From JBFWUW01 sp050247075 (GTDB taxonomy: Bacteria; Planctomycetota; Planctomycetia; Pirellulales; JBFWUW01), in assembly GCA_050247075.1 (NCBI GenBank), contig JBFWUW010000071.1, positions 1 to 33,791 on the forward strand: DNA of 33,791 nucleotides, in the 5' to 3' direction. Both the position numbers and the translations under genes were made by a program. How positions within the stretch are numbered: position 1 is the stretch's first letter; every line of letters begins with the position of its first letter. Below are positions 24,127-33,204 of the stretch, in pieces. Under the pieces are notes generated by a model. It did not search any database. It had not been told where the DNA came from and was given only the letters and a program-made list of their open reading frames with translations.

Positions 24127-25280
24127 AACCGCTGCGCGTGGTGTTTGTGACGCGGCGGTTTTGGCCCTTGGTGGGGGGCGCTCACGAGTCCCTGGGTCTG
24201 CTGGCTGGCGAACTGGCTCGCCGCGGAGCCGATTGCCGCGTTGTCACCATTCGCTGGCAGGCCGACTGGCCCGAGTCGATCGAGCATCACGGCGTCAAAG
24301 TCCATCGCCTTCCTCGGCCCACGCCTGGCTTGTGGGGATCTTGGCGACACGCGCGGCGACTAAGAGCCTGGCTCTCGGCCCATTGCCCCGGCGCGTGGAC
24401 TATCTGCGTGTCGGGCATGCGGCACGAAGCCGCCGCCGTGCTGCGCGCGGCCCACAGGCGGCAGTGGCGCGTGGTATTGCGGCCCGCAGGAGCCGGGCTG
24501 ACGGGTGATTGCCACTGGCAGCTAGAAGCCGCGGGAGGACGCCGCCTGAAACGCATCTGCCTGTCCGCCGACGCGTTTATAGCCCCGACGCGGGCGTGCG
24601 AAAATGAGCTGATCGCGGCGGGCTACCCGCGAGGGCGGATCTCTTTTGCTCCCTGCGGCGTGCCCCAGGCGGAACCGGCGACCGCCGCCGCCCGACAGGC
24701 GGCGCGGCAAGTGTTGGGCCAGGCCCATCCCGCGTTGGCAGTCACCGGCGACTCCTTGATCGCGGCCTACACGGGCCGCATTGTCGAGGGCAAGGGGTTG
24801 GACTATCTCATCGACGCCTGGCGGCCGATTGTTTCACGTTGGCCCGCGTCCCGCTTATGGCTGATCGGTGAGGGGGCGCTGACTGGGCCGCTGGAGGAGC
24901 AAGTCCGCCGCCTGGGCATGGCGAGTTCCATTGCCTTGCCCGGCGCGTTCGACAGCGTGGATGATGTCTTGGCGGCGGCCGATCTGTACGTTTCCCCGGC
25001 CATCGACACTGGCACCGGTTTGGGACTGTTGGGGGCCATGGCAGCCGGATTGCCTGTGGTGGCCAGCGATGTGCCGGGCCACCAAGAGTTCGTATCGCAC
25101 GGCCAGCAAGGAGACTTGTGCGCAGCCGGGGATGCCGCGGCCTTGGCGCAAGCGATATCGAGGCTGTGGGAAGATGCCGCCGCGCTGGCCAACATGGGGC
25201 AGGCGGCCAGGCAGCGGGCACAAGCGGAGTTCAACCTACAGGCCATGGCCGATCGGTATGGGCAACTGCTGACGCAATAA
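24123..25280 (+). CDS. GT4-like glycosyltransferase with altered EX7E motif
   Basis: A 385-residue GT-B protein of the GT4 type. The N-terminal half starts VVFVTRRFWPLVGGAHES; the C-terminal half has AAYTGRIVEGKGLDYLIDAW, then VDDVLAAADLYVSP and the donor-site region ending AMAAGLPVVASDVPGHQEFV. Where GT4 enzymes carry the EX7E pair, this protein has Thr and Gly (IDTGTGLGLLGAMA), so both glutamates are missing. It may use another donor-binding mode or be catalytically weak. The GTG start at 24123 overlaps the hpt stop in GTGA, implying translational coupling. Acceptor and donor are unknown. Confidence 0.85.
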   Translation: MKPLRVVFVTRRFWPLVGGAHESLGLLAGELARRGADCRVVTIRWQADWPESIEHHGVKVHRLPRPTPGLWGSWRHARRLRAWLSAHCPGAWTICVSGMRHEAAAVLRAAHRRQWRVVLRPAGAGLTGDCHWQLEAAGGRRLKRICLSADAFIAPTRACENELIAAGYPRGRISFAPCGVPQAEPATAAARQAARQVLGQAHPALAVTGDSLIAAYTGRIVEGKGLDYLIDAWRPIVSRWPASRLWLIGEGALTGPLEEQVRRLGMASSIALPGAFDSVDDVLAAADLYVSPAIDTGTGLGLLGAMAAGLPVVASDVPGHQEFVSHGQQGDLCAAGDAAALAQAISRLWEDAAALANMGQAARQRAQAEFNLQAMADRYGQLLTQ

Positions 25281-25284
25281 AAAA

Positions 25285-25315
25285 GCGGCCCGGCTTCGTG
25301 AAGAAACCGGGCCGC
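25285..25315 (-). terminator. Rho-independent terminator, minus strand; possibly shared
   Basis: GCGGCCCGG and CCGGGCCGC form a perfect 9-bp stem. On the minus strand it is followed by TTTTTTATTG, a canonical terminator for the outer-membrane protein gene. On the plus strand the tail (CAGATTC) is poor, but it may also stop the glycosyltransferase transcript. Confidence 0.88.
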
Positions 25316-25346
25316 CAGATTCAATCCTTTATTCCAAGCAATACGC

Positions 25347-26453
25347 TTAGAAGTAGTAACCCAAGGTGGCGATCAACTCGTTGCGGCGGGCAAAGCGGGT
25401 GCTGACGGGGATGGAGTAACCCAAGCTCACCCGAATACCGTCCCGCATGAAGAACGAGGTACCAAAGGTCATATCGAGCGCATCGCGGGTTTCCACGATC
25501 GACCCGGTACCGGGTCCGACGATGGGGCCGAAGCCTGTGCTGTTGGTTCCGCCGACGATGTGCTTGCCGAAGACTTCGTATTGCAACGAGACTTTTTGCA
25601 GCCAATCGCAGCAGCAGCAGCTTTGGTACAGCCAGTAGCCGGTGCCGATCGACCAATCAAACGTGCTGACTTCGTTGTCGGTCAACGGAGCGCTGTATTG
25701 GAAGCCGCCGTAGTTAAAGAAGTCGTCGCTGGTGTTGTAGTACCACAACAAACCAGGAGCCAGACGGGCCTGATTTTCGCGAAGCGAAAGCGAGGTCCGG
25801 TTGCCGCCCACGGGGATCAGCAAGCCCAACGTGGCCGAGACCGTCAGATCGCAGTCTTGGTACAAGACCTGCTTGCCCATGATCTGCGGGTTGGTGAAGT
25901 CGCTCGAAGCCGCGCCCAACGAAGAGTTCACGTGGGCATATTGGCCTTGGAACGAGATACTCGACGTATCGGTCACCATCAATTCGCCGCCCGCCCGGTA
26001 CAGCGACTGATAGACCGCGCTAGCGGCGGCACCTTGGTTGAACTGGAACCTATCGACGTACTGAAAGCCGAACCAGACGCGATTGGCTGGAATGGCGCTC
26101 TGCGAGTCGAAGATGTTCAAACGGTTCAAGTTGTCAGCACGGCCGATGTGGCCGACGTTGCTGCCTTCGCCGCTGGCCGCCTGCTGGAACTGGCTGTTTT
26201 GAGGAGCCAGGTTCAGGTCGTTGTTGGCCTGAGGTTGGGCCGCCGCGCCCGCATCGGTCGGTTGACCGGCGGCATCGGTGGGTTGGCCGGCCGCATCCAT
26301 CGCGGCGCCGGGCACGCCGTTGTAGCACGGCGGGCAGTAGTTGTAGCACGGATTCGCGGCGTAAGCCGACGACGACCCAGCGAACACACCCACGGCCATC
26401 GCGGCGTAGGTGAAGAAGCGGGCCAGCTTCTCCAAAGAACGGATACATCTCAT
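25347..26453 (-). CDS. Cysteine-rich outer-membrane beta-barrel protein
   Basis: A 368-residue protein with a signal peptide (FFTYAAMAVGVFAGSSSAYA, cleavage after AYA at 32). The mature start is rich in Cys, Pro and Tyr (C36, C40, C43), followed by a tandem DAAGQPT repeat (53-67) and a Q/A/N-rich linker. From about 110 on, alternating aromatic and polar segments suggest a beta barrel (VWFGFQYVDRFQF, LLWYYNT, GTGYWLYQS), ending in the aromatic GYYF typical of outer-membrane proteins. An unusual CCCC run follows WLYQS. It has a strong ribosome binding site and its own terminator, suggesting high expression. No specific family is recognised; porin-like or structural roles are possible. Confidence 0.82.
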   Translation of the reverse strand: MRCIRSLEKLARFFTYAAMAVGVFAGSSSAYAANPCYNYCPPCYNGVPGAAMDAAGQPTDAAGQPTDAGAAAQPQANNDLNLAPQNSQFQQAASGEGSNVGHIGRADNLNRLNIFDSQSAIPANRVWFGFQYVDRFQFNQGAAASAVYQSLYRAGGELMVTDTSSISFQGQYAHVNSSLGAASSDFTNPQIMGKQVLYQDCDLTVSATLGLLIPVGGNRTSLSLRENQARLAPGLLWYYNTSDDFFNYGGFQYSAPLTDNEVSTFDWSIGTGYWLYQSCCCCDWLQKVSLQYEVFGKHIVGGTNSTGFGPIVGPGTGSIVETRDALDMTFGTSFFMRDGIRVSLGYSIPVSTRFARRNELIATLGYYF

Positions 26454-26932
26454 GGACTTCGTCCTCCTTGCATGTGGTCCACCTGGTCAACTCTCACGGC
26501 GTCGCATGGACGACGACGGACGAACTGAGTGCAACGCACCCCAACTCACTACTCCGTGAGCTGGCAAAAGTCTCCGACAGGTGATGCGGGTGCAGGGCTG
26601 TGGGAGCCAATTTCGACCGGTCAACGCGACGATTCTTTGGTGGGAAATGCTTATAACGTTCCCACCACGTTGACCCGGTCTACAGGTCGTACTAGGCCTA
26701 TCGGTAGTTCGCGGGGTTTTGCTTTAGACGGTTGTTACGATTGGACTTACGGCTATGCGCGACCGTTGCAATCAGCAAGATCGTTACGCGCGGCACGGAC
26801 GGAATTGCCGTCACAACCGGAACCGATTTGGAGCATTCCGGGGGGCATCGCGGAATGCTAGCATGAAGGTTGCCCACCCCAACGTATGCTTGGCGTGTTG
26901 TACCTTCCAAGTCGCCGTCAATCGGACCAGCC
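26454..26932. other. Intergenic region between divergent genes
   Basis: It holds the barrel-protein ribosome binding site and two hairpins: 26639-26666 (GGTGGGAA/TTCCCACC) and 26832-26859 (AGCATTCCG/CGGAATGCT, nine perfect pairs). No promoter is clear and no protein-coding frame is convincing. Confidence 0.5.
26463..26468 (-). promoter_or_regulatory. Strong ribosome binding site of the barrel protein
   Basis: AGGAGG on the minus strand, nine bases before the ATG at 26453; it fixes the start. Confidence 0.85.
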
Positions 26933-28096
26933 ATGAACGTCGGATCGTGCCAAATCCGTGAGATTTCCGACTCGCGGGAGCTGGAGGATCTGCGGCTGAC
27001 ATGGAAGCTGCTATTGTCAAAAACGCTGGAAGTGGAGTTCTTTCAGTCGTTGGATTGGCTGCTGGTTTTCTGGAAATACTACGGACGTCACAGCCGTATG
27101 CGCGTGCTGGTCATTTCGCACGATGGCCAACCGACCGGTATCTTGCCGCTGATGGTTGCCCGCGAGCCGACGCGGCTGGGCAACCTGCGCATACTGACCT
27201 ATCCGCTGCGCGAATGGGGACCGTTCTACGGGCCGATCGGCCCCAACCCCACAGCCACCTTGGCACTGGGGCTGGCGCATGTGGCCCGCACTCCGCGCGA
27301 TTGGGACATGATCGACTTGCGCTGCGTCCCCTTTTACCGCTGGGACCACGGGCGGACGGCCACGGCCTTGCGCGTGGCGGGCCTGGCAGCTCAGAAACGC
27401 CCCTGGGGCCAGGTGTCGATCTGCGACCTATCGCACGGCTGGGACCATTATTGGGAAACCCGTTCGCGGCGCTGGCGGCGCAACGTGCGGCGTTGCGACC
27501 GCCGCCTAAGCGAACGGGGCCAGGTAACCTACGTCCGCTACCGGCCGGCCGGCACTGCTCAAGGCGAGGATGATCCGCGGTGGGATCTGTACGAAGCGTG
27601 CGAAAAGATCGCCGCGAAAAGCTGGCAAGGGCATGCCACCAACGGAAACACCTTGTCGCATCCGGAAGTCCGCGAGTTCTTGCGCGAGGCACACGTCGCG
27701 GCCACGCGAGCTGGCGCGGTCGATATCAACCTGCTGCTGCTCGACGATACTCCCGCGGCGTTCTTGTACTGTTACCACATGCATGGCCGGCTAATGGGGC
27801 TGCGGATGGGCTTTGACAAATCGTCGGCCAGCGAAGGGGCGGGCACCGTCCTCATGCAACGGACCTTGGCCGACAGTTGTCAACGGGAAGACGTCTGGCT
27901 GAACCTGGGTGCGGACTACCTGGACTGCAAACGCTACTGGCAGACCAAGATCGAGCCCACCTTCCACTACACGCACTTCGCTCCACTCAGCTTGCGGGGA
28001 CAACTCATACGGCTGAAACGCTCGCTGGAACGTGTTCCCGATACGGAGCAAGAAACCAGCGACGAACCGGAGCCGGAAGAAGCCATGTGCGAGTGA
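26933..28096 (+). CDS. CelD/BioF2-like GNAT acetyltransferase
   Basis: A 387-residue protein of the acetyltransferase_6 (BioF2-like/CelD) type. The N-terminal part (FFQSLDWLLVFWKYYG, then RVLVISHDGQPTGILPLMV) and the RSRRWRRNVRRCDRRLSERG segment before the C-terminal GNAT half are typical. The C-terminal half has INLLLLDDTPAAFLYCYHMHGRL and the LGADYLDCKRYW end pattern. Relatives are found in polysaccharide and cellulose loci and probably acylate surface glycans; the acceptor is unknown. The ATG at 26933 follows a poor ribosome binding site, but earlier in-frame starts give an atypical N-terminus. The tail is acidic. Confidence 0.8.
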   Translation: MNVGSCQIREISDSRELEDLRLTWKLLLSKTLEVEFFQSLDWLLVFWKYYGRHSRMRVLVISHDGQPTGILPLMVAREPTRLGNLRILTYPLREWGPFYGPIGPNPTATLALGLAHVARTPRDWDMIDLRCVPFYRWDHGRTATALRVAGLAAQKRPWGQVSICDLSHGWDHYWETRSRRWRRNVRRCDRRLSERGQVTYVRYRPAGTAQGEDDPRWDLYEACEKIAAKSWQGHATNGNTLSHPEVREFLREAHVAATRAGAVDINLLLLDDTPAAFLYCYHMHGRLMGLRMGFDKSSASEGAGTVLMQRTLADSCQREDVWLNLGADYLDCKRYWQTKIEPTFHYTHFAPLSLRGQLIRLKRSLERVPDTEQETSDEPEPEEAMCE

Positions 28097-28310
28097 GCGG
28101 GGAGGCGGAGAAGCCGGCAGCCATTAGCATTCAGCTTGCCGCGGGGGCAGCCGTAATCCGTAGCCGCGATGTGGCATCTCGGCTGATTGCTTCTCCGCTG
28201 ACAGCTTCTCCGCTCGTTTGCCACTGCAACGGTCTCCGGGCATGGTAGAATTGTGCTAGGGTTTGCGGATGCCTTTGACCGCGCGACCGTGCCTCATGGA
28301 TTCGACTAGC

Positions 28311-28343
28311 CCATTAGCGGACAAGCCGCCAGTGGCACCCTAG
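28311..28343. repeat. Repeat family A, third copy
   Basis: It differs from the 2535-2567 copy (inverted) at two of 33 positions, including the flanking CTAG. It lies 30 bases before the glgA start codon. Confidence 0.85.
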
Positions 28344-28373
28344 AGTTTTGCCTTGCCATCGGAGCCGCCTGTT

Positions 28374-29858
28374 TTGAATATTCTGTTAGCAACTAGCGAG
28401 GCTGTCCCTTTCGCCAAGACTGGCGGTTTGGCCGATGTCTGCGGCGCGTTGCCCGTGGAGCTGGCCAAACTGGGGCATCAGGCAGCAGTCATCATGCCGG
28501 CCTACGCCGGCCACGGCCAGAATTCGCCCCCTGCCGAGACGACCGGTATCGATCTGTCGGTCCAGATCGGTTCCAAAAATGTCCGCGGCCGATTGCTGAA
28601 GAGCATGCTGCCCGGCAGCCAAGTGCCGGTCTATCTGGTCGATCAGCCCGACTACTATCATCGGCCGGGCCTGTATGGGGTCAACGGGCAAGACTTCATT
28701 GACAACTGCGAACGGTTTGTGTTTTTCTCGCGGGCCGTGCTGGAGGCCGTGCGGCTGTTGGAACTGCCAGTCGATGTGTTGCATTGCAACGATTGGCAGA
28801 CGGCGCTGATACCGGCCTACTTGCGGGCCGAGTATCGCGGGGTGCCGGGCTTTGAGAATATCGGCGCGCTGTTCACCATTCACAATCTGGCCTATCAGGG
28901 CAATTTCTGGCATTGGGATATGCTGCTGACCGGGTTGGACTGGAAGTACTTTAACTGGCAGCAAATGGAGTTCTACGGCAAGCTCAACCTGATGAAGACG
29001 GGCCTGGTCTTTTCCGACGCCATCAACACGGTCAGCCCCACCTACGCGCAAGAGATTCAATCCGCCCCGCTCGGCTGCGGGCTGGAAGGCGTGCTGGTGC
29101 AACGGCGGAATGTGCTGTCGGGCATCATCAACGGCGTTGACTACCGCGAGTGGGATCCAGCGATCGACAAATACCTGCCGCAACAGTACAACCCCAAAAC
29201 CGTGGCCGCGGGCAAAGCCGCCTGCAAGGCGGCCTTGCAGCGCAAGCTAGGCCTGAAATTGCAGCCGCGCACGCCTCTGCTGGCCTTCATTGGCCGCCTG
29301 GCCGACCAGAAGGGCCTGGACCTGATCGCACCCGTCGTTCCCCAATGGATGGAGCAAGACGCGCAATGGGCCTTTTTGGGAACGGGCGATCCCAAATACC
29401 ACGACACGCTTACCCAACTGGCGGCCGGCAACCCCGGCAAGATCGCCGCCCGGCTGGAGTTCTCCAACGGTTTGGCCCACGAGATCGAGGCGGCGGCCGA
29501 TATCTTGCTGATGCCCAGCCGCTACGAGCCTTGTGGATTGAACCAGCTTTACAGCCTGAAATATGGAACCGTGCCCGTCGTGCGGGCCACCGGCGGCCTG
29601 GCCGATACGATCATCGATACCACCGACGCCACGCTGGCCAATGGCACGGCCACTGGCTTTTTGATTCAAGAACATACAACCGCCGCCTTTGCACAAACCT
29701 TGCGCCATGCGGTAGACACCTATCAACAGACCGAGACCTGGAACAAACTGATCGCCCACGGCATGGCCCAAGACTGGTCTTGGGGCCGCAGCGCCAAGGA
29801 GTACTCGCGGTTGTACCAGCGCGTATCCAGCCAGCAGCGCCAACCGGCCACGGTGTGA
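28374..29858 (+). CDS. glgA: Glycogen synthase
   Basis: A 494-residue GT5 enzyme extending alpha-1,4-glucan from ADP-glucose (or UDP-glucose in some relatives). It has the N-terminal KTGGLADV loop (15-22) that binds the glucosyl donor, LHCNDWQTALIPAYLR, FTIHNLAYQG, and the C-terminal GRLADQKGLDLI and PSRYEPCGLNQLYSLKYG, with the donor-site glutamate present. Its length is as expected. TTG at 28374 gives the normal start NILLATSEAVPF with GGAG nine bases upstream; TTG at 28353 is in frame. Its stop overlaps the start of the GalT-like gene (TGATG), indicating translational coupling. Confidence 0.94.
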   Translation: MNILLATSEAVPFAKTGGLADVCGALPVELAKLGHQAAVIMPAYAGHGQNSPPAETTGIDLSVQIGSKNVRGRLLKSMLPGSQVPVYLVDQPDYYHRPGLYGVNGQDFIDNCERFVFFSRAVLEAVRLLELPVDVLHCNDWQTALIPAYLRAEYRGVPGFENIGALFTIHNLAYQGNFWHWDMLLTGLDWKYFNWQQMEFYGKLNLMKTGLVFSDAINTVSPTYAQEIQSAPLGCGLEGVLVQRRNVLSGIINGVDYREWDPAIDKYLPQQYNPKTVAAGKAACKAALQRKLGLKLQPRTPLLAFIGRLADQKGLDLIAPVVPQWMEQDAQWAFLGTGDPKYHDTLTQLAAGNPGKIAARLEFSNGLAHEIEAAADILLMPSRYEPCGLNQLYSLKYGTVPVVRATGGLADTIIDTTDATLANGTATGFLIQEHTTAAFAQTLRHAVDTYQQTETWNKLIAHGMAQDWSWGRSAKEYSRLYQRVSSQQRQPATV

Positions 29859-30880
29859 TGGACCGGCCCGCCATGCACGAACTGCGGCAAGACCCCATCG
29901 GCGGCGGCTGGATTGTGCTGGCCCCGCAACGGGCCGCCCGGCCGCAAGAATTTGCTCCGGCGGCCACAATCGCCGATCCAGGCGATTGCCCCTTCTGCGA
30001 GGGGCGCGAGGACATCACCACGCCCGAGTCGTACGCCGTGCGCCAGGCGGGCAGCCAGCCCAACGGTCCCGGCTGGCGCGTGCGGGCCATTCCCAATAAG
30101 TTTCCCGCGCTGGCGGGAGAAGGCCAACCGGTCGAACGGGTACAAGGCATGTACCGCTCGCTGGCCGGCGTGGGCGTGCATGAAGTGATCATCGAATCGC
30201 CGCGGCACCTGACGAACTTGACGCGGCTTTCGCCCGCCGAACTGATGGAGGTGTTCTCGGTTTACCGCCAGCGCTTGCTGGCGCTGCGGCACGACCGCCG
30301 GCTGGCTCATGCCTTGATCTTCAAGAACCTGGGAGCCTTGGCCGGTGCCTCCCTGGCCCACTTGCATAGTCAACTGATCGCCACGCCGGTCGTCCCCAGC
30401 CAGGTGGCCCAAGAATTGGACGGGGCCAAGGCGTTCTTTGCCCGCCACGGGCAATGCGTTTATTGCCGAATGCTGGACGAGGAACTGGCCGATGGCCGAA
30501 GAATAGTCTGGCAGTCCGAGTTTTGCGTGGCCTTTTGCCCGTATGCCAGCCGTTTTCCCTACGAAATGTGGGTCTTGCCGCGAAAGCACGCGCCCCGTTT
30601 CGAGGAGTGTAGCAACGGCGAGTTGGCTGGCGTTGCTAGCATGGTTTGGCGGGTTGTGGGGGGGCTGGAAAACGCTCTGGACCGTCCAGCGTATAACTAT
30701 ATGATGCATACTGCGCCGTTTGCGTCGTCGGATTTCAGCTACGATCACTGGCATCTGGAGATCACTCCGCGCATCGCCAATCTGGCTGGTTTTGAATGGG
30801 GGACCGGGTTTTGCATCAACACCGTTCCACCCGAGGAAGCCGCCGCCAGGCTGCGAGAATGCATCTCCCGCGACGCCTGA
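29858..30880 (+). CDS. galT: GalT-family nucleotidyltransferase
   Basis: A 340-residue member of the galactose-1-phosphate uridylyltransferase / HIT superfamily. Zinc ligands CPFC (44-47) and a second CVYC pair (200-203) are visible, and the active-site motif reads HLHSQ (168-172), with the nucleophilic histidine at 170; classical GalT has HPHGQ. HWHLEITPR and GFEWGTGFCINTVPPE complete the C-terminal part. GalT moves UMP between glucose-1-phosphate and galactose-1-phosphate; the HLHSQ type resembles, from memory, the plant ADP-glucose phosphorylase (At5g18200). Coupling to glgA favours a role in glucan metabolism. The ATG overlaps the glgA stop by one base; ATG at 29873 is an alternative. Confidence 0.88.
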   Translation: MDRPAMHELRQDPIGGGWIVLAPQRAARPQEFAPAATIADPGDCPFCEGREDITTPESYAVRQAGSQPNGPGWRVRAIPNKFPALAGEGQPVERVQGMYRSLAGVGVHEVIIESPRHLTNLTRLSPAELMEVFSVYRQRLLALRHDRRLAHALIFKNLGALAGASLAHLHSQLIATPVVPSQVAQELDGAKAFFARHGQCVYCRMLDEELADGRRIVWQSEFCVAFCPYASRFPYEMWVLPRKHAPRFEECSNGELAGVASMVWRVVGGLENALDRPAYNYMMHTAPFASSDFSYDHWHLEITPRIANLAGFEWGTGFCINTVPPEEAAARLRECISRDA

Positions 30881-30986
30881 GGAGCATGGCGCGGCCGATC
30901 ATTTGATCCATCGAGGCGCGGTTGCTAGCAGACAAAACCCGGCGGCCAAGGTAGGCTGCCGCTGACATCCATCGGAACCCCAGCCC

Positions 30987-33179
30987 ATGACCGAACCGCT
31001 GCGCCTCGTTCTGGCCCTGCACAACCACCAGCCGGTCGGCAATTTCGATGGCGTCATCGAACAAGCCTATCAGGAAAGCTACAAGCCTTTTCTGGACGTG
31101 TTCGACCGCTACCCCAGCATTCCCATCGCGCTGCATACCAGCGGCTGCCTGATGGAATGGCTCGACGCGCATCACCCCGACTATCTCGACCGCCTGGGCG
31201 AGCATGTGGCCAACGGCCGCATGGAGATCATCGGCGGCGCGTTTTACGAGGCTATCTTGCCGATGATTCCGCCGCGCGACCGCGTGGGGCAAATCCAGTC
31301 TTACACGCGCTGGCTGAACAAGCGGTTGGGGGCGAACGTCCGCGGCATGTGGATGCCCGAGCGCGTGTGGGAGCAATCGCTGGTCAGCGATCTGGCCCAG
31401 GCCGACATTCAATACACCCTTCTGGACGACTTCCACTTTAAGAACGCCGGCCTGACCGAGAACCAGTTGCACAGCTATTTCGTCAGCGAGGACGACGGGC
31501 GGTTGGTGTCGATCTTTCCGGGTAGCGAGCGACTGCGGTATCTGATTCCCTTCGGCCAGCCGCAAGACACGGTGGAATACCTGCGTTGGATCGCCAGCGA
31601 GCATCCCGGCTCGGTGGTGGTGTTTGGCGACGACGGCGAAAAGTTTGGCGTCTGGCCCGAGACGCACAAGCATTGCTACATCGACGGCTGGCTGACGCGG
31701 TTCTTCGATGCCTTGGCCGCCAACCAGGATTGGATTCGTATCTGCACGCTGGCCGACGCCGTGGACAACGTGGCCCCCAATGGCAAGGTCTATCTGCCCG
31801 ACAGCAGCTATCGCGAAATGACCGAATGGTCGCTGCCGGCCGAGCAGTTGGTCCGCTACGAACATGTCCGCCGCGAGATGGAACACGACCCGCGTTGGCC
31901 TTCGCTGGCGCAGTTTGTACGGGGCGGCTGCTGGCGCAACTTCAAGGTTAAGTATCCCGAAGCCGACGAGATGTACACCCGCATGATGCTGGTCAGCCAG
32001 CGCCTGCACAAAGCCAGCGAGGCTCATGTGCAGGCCAACGGCAACGGGCATGTTTCGTCGTTGTTGGAGGCGGCCCGCACCGAGCTGTACCGCGGGCAGT
32101 GCAATTGCAGTTATTGGCACGGCGCGTTTGGCGGCATTTATCTGCCCCATTTGCGGAATGCGGTCTACAACCATTTGATCGCCGCCGACAACCTGCTGGA
32201 CCGCGCCGCTGGCCGCGACCAGCCGTGGGTAGAGGCGGCGGTGGGGGACTTCAATCTCGACGCGCGGCAAGAAGTGCTGCTGCAAAACGACAAGCTGGTA
32301 TCGCTGTTCGCGCCGGTCCAAGGGGGCCAGATGTACGAGCTGGACGTGCGCTCGATCTGCCACAATTTGCTGGCCACCATTACCCGCCGGCCCGAGGCCT
32401 ACCACAAGCGGGTCTTGACCAGCGGCCAAAACCTGGTCGATAACCCCGCCCTGATTCACGAACGGGTCGTCTTCAAGCAAGCTGGCTTGGACCAGCGGTT
32501 GCAGTACGACACGCATCCGCGCAAGAGCCTGTTGGACCATTTCTACGACAACGATGCCGCCGCGGCGTGCGTGGCGGCCGGCAAATCGCTGGAGCGGGGC
32601 GACTTTGTGTTTGGCGTGTACGAGGCCCGGCTGCGCCGCTCGCGCGACCGCGTGCAACTGGTCCTCTCGCGCGAGGGGAATGCTTGGGGCTGTCCGCTGC
32701 GGATCACCAAGACCTGCACGCTGCAACCCGGCAGCCCGGCGCTGGAAATTGCCTACCTGTTGGAGGGTTTGCCGAGCGACCGGGCCTTGCACTTTGCCGT
32801 GGAACTCAACTTTGCAGGGCTTCCCTCGGGTGCCGACGACCGCTTCTTTCACAACGCCACCGGGCAGCGCCTGGGCCAGTTGGAGACGCGGCTTGACCTG
32901 GCCGAGCAATCGTCGATTGGCCTGGCCGATGGCTGGCTGGGGATCGACGTGCAGTTGAATCTGTCTCGCCCCAGCGGCATCTGGACCTTCCCCATTGAAA
33001 CCGTCAGCCAGTCCGAGGGGGGCTTTGAGCTGGTCCACCAATCGGTGGCCGTCCTCCCTCACTGGATCATCACGCCCGAGGCCGACGGCACCTGGCGGGT
33101 GACCATGACCCTCATCGCCGACACCGCCTTGGCTGAAAGCCGTATGGAGCAAGCCGTAGCGGAAGCCGCGGCCCTGTAA
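30987..33179 (+). CDS. GH57 alpha-glucan enzyme, 4-alpha-glucanotransferase-like
   Basis: A 730-residue protein with the layout of the GH57 4-alpha-glucanotransferase/alpha-amylase group: an N-terminal catalytic (beta/alpha)7 barrel, then helical and beta-rich C-terminal domains (DUF1925/DUF1926 type). The nucleophile region is GMWMPERVWEQ (Glu125) and the acid region FGDDGEKFGVWP (Asp215/216), both at the positions known from the Thermococcus litoralis enzyme. LHNHQPVGNF (11-20) is the first conserved GH57 region. There is no signal peptide, so it acts on internal glucan such as glycogen. It lies 106 bases after the GalT-like gene, on the same strand. Confidence 0.92.
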   Translation: MTEPLRLVLALHNHQPVGNFDGVIEQAYQESYKPFLDVFDRYPSIPIALHTSGCLMEWLDAHHPDYLDRLGEHVANGRMEIIGGAFYEAILPMIPPRDRVGQIQSYTRWLNKRLGANVRGMWMPERVWEQSLVSDLAQADIQYTLLDDFHFKNAGLTENQLHSYFVSEDDGRLVSIFPGSERLRYLIPFGQPQDTVEYLRWIASEHPGSVVVFGDDGEKFGVWPETHKHCYIDGWLTRFFDALAANQDWIRICTLADAVDNVAPNGKVYLPDSSYREMTEWSLPAEQLVRYEHVRREMEHDPRWPSLAQFVRGGCWRNFKVKYPEADEMYTRMMLVSQRLHKASEAHVQANGNGHVSSLLEAARTELYRGQCNCSYWHGAFGGIYLPHLRNAVYNHLIAADNLLDRAAGRDQPWVEAAVGDFNLDARQEVLLQNDKLVSLFAPVQGGQMYELDVRSICHNLLATITRRPEAYHKRVLTSGQNLVDNPALIHERVVFKQAGLDQRLQYDTHPRKSLLDHFYDNDAAAACVAAGKSLERGDFVFGVYEARLRRSRDRVQLVLSREGNAWGCPLRITKTCTLQPGSPALEIAYLLEGLPSDRALHFAVELNFAGLPSGADDRFFHNATGQRLGQLETRLDLAEQSSIGLADGWLGIDVQLNLSRPSGIWTFPIETVSQSEGGFELVHQSVAVLPHWIITPEADGTWRVTMTLIADTALAESRMEQAVAEAAAL

Positions 33180-33204
33180 AGCAAGTTTGGCGTTTTGTTC
33201 CCGT

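Noticed and set aside
26832..26859. A terminator or tRNA fragment in the gap before the acetyltransferase gene
   Set aside because: The hairpin lacks a T-run on both strands, and there is no T-loop or acceptor-stem pattern.
29150..29857. An upstream extension of the GalT-like frame
   Set aside because: It overlaps glgA in another frame and has low-complexity basic sequence; the family N-terminus begins at 29858.
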